Translations under genes and position numbers: made by a program
Assembly: GCA_012515495.1 (NCBI GenBank)
Contig: JAAYYH010000126.1
Coordinates: forward strand, 1 to 5,254
Length of the DNA stretch: 5,254 nucleotides
From: Coriobacteriaceae bacterium
GTDB lineage: Bacteria; Actinomycetota; Coriobacteriia; Coriobacteriales; UBA8131
Reading direction: 5' to 3'
Notes under the pieces: model-generated
Seen by the model: only the letters and a program-made list of their open reading frames with translations
The model's database searches: none
Told to the model about the DNA's origin: nothing
Shown here: positions 1 through 4,516 of the stretch, piece after piece
Layout of the letters: each line of letters opens with the position of its first letter
Numbering within the stretch: position 1 is the stretch's first letter

Positions 1-570
1 ACGGGGCCGTTGCGCGACCGCTTCGGCATTGCCTTCCGCCTTGATTACTATGGCTTTGAGGAACTGTGCGCCATCGTACGGCGTTCTGCGAGTATCTTGG
101 GAGTGGATATCGATACACTGGGAGCTCGGGAGATCGCCAGGAGGAGTCGTGGCACACCTCGCCTGGCGAACAGGCTACTCAAGCGGGTGCGGGACTTTGC
201 CGAGGTGCGGGCTTCTGGCGAGATTACCGAGGACGTTGCGGCGCAGGCGCTGGCTTTCTTTGAGGTTGACAGCATGGGTTTGGATGTGATGGACAACAAG
301 ATCCTCGACTTGCTCACTGTGACGTTTAGGGGTCGTCCTGTAGGCTTGGGCACCCTTTCGAGTGCCCTAGGAGAGGATGCGGCAACACTTGAAGATGTCT
401 ATGAGCCGTATCTACTGCAACAGGGACTGATCATGCGCACGCCAAAAGGTCGGGTGGCAACCGAGCGCGCCTTCGACCATCGTAAAGTGCCCTATAGCGT
501 GAGCGAGCATGTCAATCAGATCCAGATTCCCGCAATCTTCGATCAACAGGTGAATGATGCTCCAGAGTGA
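1..570 (+). CDS. ruvB: Holliday junction branch migration helicase RuvB, C-terminal part (5' end outside window)
   Basis: RuvB is the hexameric AAA+ motor that, with RuvA, drives branch migration of Holliday junctions during recombinational repair. The reading frame is open from base 1, leaving 189 residues of a protein usually about 340 long, so the Walker A and B motifs lie upstream of the window. Visible from the start are the end of the sensor 1 region and the arginine-finger-type turn TGPLRDRFGI (residues 1-10; the TGP form is typical of Actinobacteria). The sensor 2 motif RGTPRLANRLLKRVRDF follows at about 50-66. The winged-helix DNA-binding domain spans about 111-154, with PVGLGTLSSALGED, the very conserved YEPYLLQQG and RTPKGRVAT. 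A tail of about 35 residues follows and is not conserved. The stop codon lies inside the next gene, suggesting translational coupling. ruvA and ruvC would be expected upstream. The identification is essentially certain. Confidence 0.97.
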   Translation, partial: TGPLRDRFGIAFRLDYYGFEELCAIVRRSASILGVDIDTLGAREIARRSRGTPRLANRLLKRVRDFAEVRASGEITEDVAAQALAFFEVDSMGLDVMDNKILDLLTVTFRGRPVGLGTLSSALGEDAATLEDVYEPYLLQQGLIMRTPKGRVATERAFDHRKVPYSVSEHVNQIQIPAIFDQQVNDAPE

Positions 571-958
571 TTATCTGATGCGCATGATCCATGAGTTGGT
601 AGCGGTTGTCCAACGGGCTTTACGGAATCGTCGCAGCGATCCAGAGGCTACCGTGCAGTCTCTTGGCATCGCGATTGGTAATGCGGTAGACATCGATGCC
701 GACCTGTTTTTCTCTCTCGAACCCGAATCAATGGTCTCAATGCTGCGGTTGGGGAGCTTCGATGAGCAGCTCTGCGGCTATATCGTACGATCGATGTTGC
801 TCAGGGCAACGCTGCTGCGGCAATCCAAACAGGTCGAAAGCGCACGATTGGCTGCGTCGCAGGCTCAGGCCATCGCAGCAGCTTATGGCTGTGAAATCAC
901 GGAATCTGAGATGACTGAGGAATCTCTGAAGGACTACTTCGGCTCTTCTGCTGTTTAA
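557..958 (+). CDS. Small helical protein of unknown function, DUF6483-like, overlapping ruvB
   Basis: This 133-residue protein is predicted to be soluble and mostly helical. I recognise no catalytic motif. The opening MLQSDYLMRMIHELVAVVQR resembles the start of the DUF6483 family found in Coriobacteriia and Firmicutes; that is recalled, not searched. The C-terminal half (about 74-112: VRSMLLRATLLRQSKQVESA, then a stretch rich in Ala and Gln) looks like a TPR-type helical hairpin, followed by an acidic end. Two ATG codons sit in tandem at 554 and 557. AGGTG at 548-552 is too close to the first and better spaced for the second, so 557 is preferred; 554 remains possible and adds one Met. The gene overlaps the end of ruvB in another frame and is almost certainly cotranscribed and translationally coupled with it. 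There is no evidence that it takes part in recombination. Confidence 0.8.
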   Translation: MLQSDYLMRMIHELVAVVQRALRNRRSDPEATVQSLGIAIGNAVDIDADLFFSLEPESMVSMLRLGSFDEQLCGYIVRSMLLRATLLRQSKQVESARLAASQAQAIAAAYGCEITESEMTEESLKDYFGSSAV

Positions 959-980
959 TCTAATGCAAACCGTACAAATT

Positions 981-989
981 TGCTACAAT
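981..989 (+). promoter_or_regulatory. Candidate extended -10 promoter element upstream of the coiled-coil gene
   Basis: The sequence TGCTACAAT matches an extended -10 box (TG, one base, then TACAAT, five of six to consensus). No good -35 hexamer lies 16-18 bases upstream, which extended -10 promoters can tolerate. Transcription would start near 995-997, giving a leader of about 100 bases before the ATG at 1095. A second candidate (TTGATA at 1013-1018, 16 bases, TATCAA at 1035-1040) overlaps an inverted repeat. The gap between the stop at 958 and the start at 1095 is a plausible site for a new transcription unit. Confidence 0.4.
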
Positions 990-1012
990 TGCAGTAGATA
1001 TATACTCGTGCG

Positions 1013-1040
1013 TTGATACGGTAATGGTTTATCATATCAA
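1013..1040. repeat. Inverted repeat TTGATA / TATCAA, possible operator or weak promoter
   Basis: TTGATA at 1013-1018 is repeated in inverted form as TATCAA at 1035-1040. The 5-base core TATCA also occurs at 1030-1034, so the right half carries two overlapping copies. The arms coincide with a possible -35 (five of six matches to TTGACA) and a weaker -10 at 16-bp spacing. This could be an operator, a promoter, or chance in an AT-rich gap. Confidence 0.25.
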
Positions 1041-1094
1041 GCAGGTGCATCTTCTCGCACAGACAGGTTGAGCGCGGTCCGAAGGGAACAGACA

Positions 1095-1559
1095 ATGGAC
1101 GAAACAGGGGTAATGGCACTTCTGGACGAGCTGTCAGATCTAATCGAGGACGGTAAGTCGGTCCTTGGCAACAAGGACAGAAAACAGATAGAGGTTGGAC
1201 CCGCACTTGATATCATTGATGAGATCCGCCAGGCATTCCCCGTTGAGTTTGCTCAGGCTCGTCAGATAGTCCGCGAACGTCAAGGTCTACTTGAGGATAC
1301 TGAGGCGGAATGCAACCGCATCCTCGAAGACGCTCGTAGTCAGGCCTTGATCATAGCCAGCGAGCAGGAGATAGTGCGTATTGCCCAACAGCAGGCCGAG
1401 AACATCTTGGCTGACGCGCGGGAAATGGAACGTGAGACCAGGGCTGGGGCCGAGGATTACGCAGACAACGTCTTCTCCCACATCGAGAATACCCTCGATT
1501 CTCTCAATGAGAACGTGCGTCGTTGCCGCGAAAGACTGAACAACAAGGCATCTCGCTGA
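1095..1559 (+). CDS. DivIVA/SepIVA-like coiled-coil protein, probable cell division/envelope scaffold
   Basis: This 154-residue protein is predicted to be cytoplasmic and nearly all helical. It has a short N-terminal helix (LLDELSDLIEDGKSV, about 9-23) and then the family pattern ALDIIDEIRQAFPVEFAQARQ (about 37-57). A long charged coiled coil follows (about 58-118) with repeated ADAR/EDAR-like segments (RILEDAR, ENILADAR), the motif EIVRIAQQQAENIL and GAEDYADNVF (118-127), and a last helix to the end. This pattern is common in short proteins annotated as ATPase-like or DivIVA-like in Clostridia and Coriobacteriia. Its position just before DUF177 parallels mycobacterial SepIVA (Rv2927c) beside Rv2926c, a protein involved in septation and envelope growth; that role is inferred here. 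AAGGGA at 1082-1087, seven bases from the ATG, decides the start over an upstream in-frame TTG at 1068. It has no ATP-binding motif, so an ATPase label would be misleading. Confidence 0.85.
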   Translation: MDETGVMALLDELSDLIEDGKSVLGNKDRKQIEVGPALDIIDEIRQAFPVEFAQARQIVRERQGLLEDTEAECNRILEDARSQALIIASEQEIVRIAQQQAENILADAREMERETRAGAEDYADNVFSHIENTLDSLNENVRRCRERLNNKASR

Positions 1560-1617
1560 GGTAATAAGGAAGATAGCTCACCAACCTTGCGACTATAGAC
1601 AACCGAGTCATCTTACG

Positions 1618-1661
1618 CCGCAGGAGGATTTGATGCCCTCCTCGGTTATGGAGTAACCACA
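1618..1661 (+). promoter_or_regulatory. Leader hairpin hiding a perfect Shine-Dalgarno, with a seven-codon mini-ORF
   Basis: AGGAGG at 1622-1627 is a perfect ribosome-binding site, but its best-placed start is the ATG at 1633, not that of the downstream gene. That ATG opens a seven-codon frame (MPSSVME) ending with TAA at 1654-1656, five bases before the DUF177 start at 1662. CCTCCT at 1637-1642 is fully complementary to the AGGAGG, and CCG (1618-1620) can pair with CGG (1643-1645) around one bulged C. The result is a nine-pair hairpin with a nine-base loop that buries the site. No T-run follows, so it is not an intrinsic terminator. GGAG at 1650-1653 can serve the 1662 start directly. Translational control is inferred. 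Confidence 0.4.
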
Positions 1662-2207
1662 ATGGCCACTACACAGAACCTGCCCTCGTTGCAGCAAAGA
1701 TTGTTGCCTCAACTTGCAGAGTTGGGCAGCAGCGCCCACGTATCAGGGATCTGGCCTCTTGAGACCTACTATCTTGGTGCTATTCGCTTCACGATCCAGG
1801 ATGTCGTAGCCTACGACCTGCATCTTTCGAATACGGGCGGAGGGATTCTGCTCTCCGGAACGGTGAGTGCTGATGTGCAAACCGAATGCGCACGTTGTCT
1901 GGAACCAGCGCAGTTAACCATCGAAGCTGAGGTAGAGGGGTATTACCTCATTAATCCCAGCTACGAAGAACTCGATTTGGCAGATGATGAGTTCGTGCTC
2001 GTCGATGATTCCGGGGAGGTTGATCTGGCACCTGCTCTTCTGGCGGCTATCATCTTCGAGACCCCTCAGGTGGTGCTCTGTGATCAGGAGTGTAGAGGAC
2101 TTTGTCCCAGCTGCGGAGTGAATCTGAATGAGCAGCAGTGTGATTGTCGGCAGGAAGTTTCGCCAGGTAACCCCTTCTCTGTGCTCAAGGATCTGGATAT
2201 CGGCTGA
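1662..2207 (+). CDS. yceD: DUF177 (YceD) family cysteine-cluster protein
   Basis: This is a 181-residue protein of the DUF177/YceD family, which is widely found beside the ribosomal L32 gene. In plants and E. coli it has been linked to 23S rRNA accumulation and processing; that role is assumed here by homology. The central region shows GTVSADVQTECARCLEP (about 66-82, Cys76 and Cys79), then an acidic segment (about 101-121). The C-terminal signature follows: C140, C144, then GLCPSCGVNLN (Cys148 and Cys151) and C160/C162. The clustered cysteines suggest zinc binding. The end NPFSVLKDLDIG is typical of the family. No other in-frame start is available back to a stop at 1596-1598, so 1662 is the start, with GGAG eight bases upstream. 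It follows the SepIVA-like gene by about 100 bases. Unusually, rpmF (L32) does not follow. Confidence 0.93.
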   Translation: MATTQNLPSLQQRLLPQLAELGSSAHVSGIWPLETYYLGAIRFTIQDVVAYDLHLSNTGGGILLSGTVSADVQTECARCLEPAQLTIEAEVEGYYLINPSYEELDLADDEFVLVDDSGEVDLAPALLAAIIFETPQVVLCDQECRGLCPSCGVNLNEQQCDCRQEVSPGNPFSVLKDLDIG

Positions 2208-2270
2208 TTGCCCAGAGCTCCAGCTAGCTTCAACTCGTTTGGAAATGAATCCCTTTTGTCTCGACGACGT

Positions 2271-2298
2271 TTGCATCCCCCCAACAGTTTGTTATAAT
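2271..2298 (+). promoter_or_regulatory. Sigma-A-type promoter of the rpsB-tsf operon
   Basis: TATAAT at 2293-2298 is a perfect -10 box. TTGCAT at 2271-2276 is a partial -35 (TTG core kept) at 16-base spacing. The predicted start is near 2304-2306, giving a leader of about 160 bases before rpsB. It is the best promoter match in the window, as expected for a highly expressed ribosomal operon, and it lies just beyond the end of DUF177, so rpsB-tsf is probably its own transcription unit. Confidence 0.7.
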
Positions 2299-2304
2299 TC
2301 ACAG

Positions 2305-2460
2305 GTTCGACTATTACACATGCTTGAGGACTTCGACCGCGTGTGGCTGCTGGGCGGCTGCGGATCCGGAGGTTGAGTCAGGCAGAGGATAGGTAAGCAT
2401 CGATTGGCCAAGCTGATTGTCAGTATGAGCTAACAGATTCTTGCCTCAACAAAAAAGGAG
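2305..2460 (+). promoter_or_regulatory. Long, potentially structured rpsB 5' leader (candidate S2 autoregulation site)
   Basis: The stretch between the predicted transcription start and the rpsB ribosome-binding site can form a long-range stem. GTTGAG at 2372-2377 pairs with CTCAAC at 2445-2450; after one mismatch, 2379-2382 pairs with 2440-2443 (one G-U pair). Inside it, TTGTCAG (2418-2424 region) can pair with CTAACAG (2430-2436 region), with one mismatch and one wobble. The outer stem ends just before the AAAAAAGGAG ribosome-binding region, a position suited to translational control. In gamma-proteobacteria the rpsB leader is the target of S2 autoregulation. Applying that here is inference, and no known Rfam motif is recognised by eye. 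Confidence 0.35.
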
Positions 2461-2465
2461 AAAGA

Positions 2466-3317
2466 ATGGCTACGACAGTAAATGTCAAGTCGCTGCTTGA
2501 CGCAGCCGTCCATTTTGGACATCAGACCCGCCGGTGGAATCCCAAGATGAAACCGTATATCTTCACCGAGCGCAACGGTATCTACATCATAGATTTGAAG
2601 AGGACACTCAGGGAACTGGATAAAACCTATTCCTTTGTGCGCGACCTGTCTTCACGTGGTGGCGTCTTGCTGTTCGTGGGAACCAAGAAGCAAGCCCAAG
2701 AGCCGATCTCGGCCAATGCCGAGCGCTGCGGAATGCCTTATGTCAACGCTCGTTGGTTGGGCGGTATGCTCACCAACTTCGTTACCATCCGCTCACGCGT
2801 TACCCGCATGGAGGAGCTTGAGGCCATGGAGGCAGATGGTCGCATGGCTACACTGCCCAAGAAAGAGCAGATCCTGCTGCGCAAGGAGCTAGGTAAGCTG
2901 CAGACTAACCTCAACGGGGTCCGCAACATGAAATCAGTGCCACAGGCGATATTCGTGGTTGACACCAAGCGCGAGGAAATTGCCATCCACGAGGCCCATC
3001 GTCTGGGCATCCCGGTAATCGGCATCCTTGATACGAATGCCGATCCGGACGAAGTCGACTATGGAATCCCGGCCAACGATGACGCAATCCGCTCCGTCAA
3101 TCTGCTCTGCGAGGTTATCGCCGATGCTATGATCAGCGGATCAAGCAAGGCGCTGGTGTCTGAGGCTGAGATGATCGGTGCTGCTGCAGAGCCGACCGCG
3201 CCAGTCGTAGCCGAGCAAGTTGACGCGCCAGCAGCAGTTCAAGCTGAGGAAACTGCTATAGTCGCTGATGCCGAGGCAGAAATAAAGGAAGCAGCCGAGG
3301 CTGTCGAGACTAACTGA
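2466..3317 (+). CDS. rpsB: 30S ribosomal protein S2
   Basis: S2 is a late-assembling small-subunit protein on the solvent side between head and body, needed for S1 or mRNA docking. The 283-residue product carries the first S2 signature (LLDAAVHFGHQTRRWNPKMK, residues 10-29), then IYIIDLKRT (39-47), GVLLFVGTKKQAQ (66-78) and RWLGGMLTNF (96-105). The second signature (about 159-190) has PQAIFVVDTKRE and ends in LGIPVIGILDTNADP. The conserved core ends near residue 225 with AIRSVNLLCEVIADAM. An Ala- and Glu-rich, probably disordered tail of about 50 residues follows, making it longer than E. coli S2 (241); such tails are common in Actinobacteria. The start is fixed by AAAGGAG at 2454-2460, five bases before the ATG. 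It is the first gene of an rpsB-tsf pair. Confidence 0.98.
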   Translation: MATTVNVKSLLDAAVHFGHQTRRWNPKMKPYIFTERNGIYIIDLKRTLRELDKTYSFVRDLSSRGGVLLFVGTKKQAQEPISANAERCGMPYVNARWLGGMLTNFVTIRSRVTRMEELEAMEADGRMATLPKKEQILLRKELGKLQTNLNGVRNMKSVPQAIFVVDTKREEIAIHEAHRLGIPVIGILDTNADPDEVDYGIPANDDAIRSVNLLCEVIADAMISGSSKALVSEAEMIGAAAEPTAPVVAEQVDAPAAVQAEETAIVADAEAEIKEAAEAVETN

Positions 3318-3408
3318 AAAAGCAGATAACGTAACCTTTTTGCCTGCAAGATTTGCACAAGTCAACGCAGCGAAGGTTTTAAATAGAGGAATCACAGAAA
3401 GGATCACG

Positions 3409-4281
3409 ATGGCAGATATCACTGCGGCAATGGTCAAGGAACTCAGGGAGATGACCGGTGCCGGTATGATGGAATGTAAGAAGGCTCTGACAGAGGCTGA
3501 AGGTGAGATAGACGCGGCGGTTGATGTTTTGCGCACCCGCGGCTTGGCCGCTGCCGCCAAGAAAGCAGGCCGTGAGACCAATGAGGGTGTCGTGGCGGCC
3601 TTGGTGTCAGAGGATGGCAAATCGGCAGCTCTGGTTGAAGTCAATTGTGAGACTGACTTCGTTTCGCGCAATGATGTCTTTGGCGGTTATGCAGCCAAGG
3701 TAGTCCAGGCTGTACTCGAGAGCGATCCTGCTGATGTTGATGCCCTGAAGGCTGCCGTTGTTGATGGTCAAAGTGTTGAGGAGCTCATCACAGAGGCTAT
3801 CCACACTATTGGTGAGAACATCCAGATCAGTCGCTTTATCCGTCGCAGTGTTGAGGCTGGAACCATATCCAGCTACATTCATGGCGGCGGCCGCATTGGT
3901 GTTCTGGTGCTGTTCTGCTTCAAGAGCACAGAAACCGCTGCAAATGATGATTTTAAGGCCATGGCAAAGGATATCGCCATGCAGGTTGCCGCGTCTTGTC
4001 CTGGCGCTGTCTGCCGCGATGATTTTGACTCTGAGGTTGTCTCCCACGAGATGGATATCTATAGGGCTCAAGCCGCGGAATCAGGAAAGCCCGAGGCAAT
4101 CCAGGAGAAGATGGCTCTGGGACGTATGGAGAAGTTCTACAAGGAGAGCGCACTGGTTGAACAAGCGTTCATCAAGGATCCGGATAAGACCGTGCGAGCG
4201 TATATCGAGGGTGTTTCCAAGATCGTTGGCGATGAGATCACCGTCGTCGGCTTCGATCGTTTCGTGCTCGGTCAAGCATAG
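3409..4281 (+). CDS. tsf: Translation elongation factor Ts (EF-Ts)
   Basis: EF-Ts is the guanine-nucleotide exchange factor that recycles EF-Tu-GDP during translation elongation. The 290-residue length is normal for the full two-subdomain form (E. coli 283). The N-terminal UBA-like domain (about 1-55) has the first EF-Ts signature LREMTGAGMMECKKALTEA (12-30). The second signature VEVNCETDFVSRND (76-89) includes TDFV (82-85), which contacts EF-Tu. SYIHGGGRIGVLV (155-167) and AMAKDIAMQVAA (184-195) mark the core dimerisation subdomains, and KDPDKTVRAYIE (256-267) the C-terminal part. AAAGGA at 3398-3403, five bases ahead of the ATG, sets the start. An in-frame TTG at 3340 would add 23 residues unlike the family and is rejected. 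The gap of 91 bases from rpsB has no clear terminator, so cotranscription is likely. pyrH does not follow, unlike in many bacteria. Confidence 0.98.
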   Translation: MADITAAMVKELREMTGAGMMECKKALTEAEGEIDAAVDVLRTRGLAAAAKKAGRETNEGVVAALVSEDGKSAALVEVNCETDFVSRNDVFGGYAAKVVQAVLESDPADVDALKAAVVDGQSVEELITEAIHTIGENIQISRFIRRSVEAGTISSYIHGGGRIGVLVLFCFKSTETAANDDFKAMAKDIAMQVAASCPGAVCRDDFDSEVVSHEMDIYRAQAAESGKPEAIQEKMALGRMEKFYKESALVEQAFIKDPDKTVRAYIEGVSKIVGDEITVVGFDRFVLGQA

Positions 4282-4388
4282 CTGATCAGCGACTAAAAAT
4301 GGGCATTAAGGCTTGATAGGTTAAGAGCTTGGTTGTGAACAACAAAGTTTAATGATTGCCTGATGACGAAGTCTAAAGACTGCAAATG

Positions 4389-4428
4389 TAGCGATGCCCC
4401 TCCACGTACTTACGGAGAGGCATCGCTG
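4389..4428. terminator. Strong hairpin between convergent genes, probable bidirectional transcription end
   Basis: Arms at 4390-4403 and 4414-4427 pair over 14 positions with only one mismatch (C4399 against A4418) around a ten-base loop; a G-U pair at 4389/4428 extends it. It sits 108 bases after tsf and about 90 bases beyond the end of the minus-strand flavoprotein, where a shared terminator would be expected. No proper T-run follows on the plus strand (GATCTTC). On the minus strand only ACATTTG follows, so it may act as a weak intrinsic terminator, an mRNA 3'-end stabiliser or part of a factor-dependent end. Confidence 0.5.
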
Positions 4429-4516
4429 ATCTTCAAACACGTTCGTCCAGCCTCATTGCGGCTAGAGAGAATAACCATAAAACATCAGGGTCACCTACGC
4501 GGTATCACAAGTGCCG

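Noticed and set aside
1068..1094. In-frame TTG giving a nine-residue longer N-terminus for the SepIVA-like protein
   Set aside because: No ribosome-binding site fits it, whereas the ATG at 1095 has AAGGGA at seven bases.
2128..2376. Plus-strand open frame from inside DUF177 into the rpsB leader as a gene, possibly L32
   Set aside because: The translation shows no L32 features (no basic N-terminus, no CxxC spacing) and overlaps the certain DUF177 C-terminus in a different frame.
3317..3341. AAAAAG ... CTTTTT pairing just after rpsB as a possible terminator
   Set aside because: The stem is only A-T pairs plus one G-C with a 13-base loop, too weak for termination; rpsB and tsf are expected to be cotranscribed.
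3345..3357. Small inverted repeat TGCAA-GAT-TTGCA upstream of tsf
   Set aside because: Five pairs around three bases with no T-run or promoter context is within chance.
3340..3408. In-frame TTG extending EF-Ts by 23 residues
   Set aside because: EF-Ts proteins start at MADITAA-like sequences and the ATG at 3409 has AAAGGA at five bases.
3141..3671. Minus-strand open frame (176 codons) across the rpsB end and tsf start
   Set aside because: It is antisense to two certain genes, low-complexity Ser/Ala-rich from the Ala-rich S2 tail, and has no ribosome-binding site of note.
3758..4285. Long open frame (175 codons) inside tsf in another plus-strand frame
   Set aside because: It lies wholly over the strongly conserved EF-Ts frame, has Arg/Ser-rich composition typical of a shadow, and shows no known motif.
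4306..4331. Imperfect direct repeat TTAAGGCTTG / TTAAGAGCTTG
   Set aside because: Only two short, inexact copies; no array or attachment-site context.
4332..4343. Near-palindrome GTTGTGAACAAC after tsf as an operator
   Set aside because: It lies in a convergent gap with no promoter or gene start near it, so an operator role has no target.
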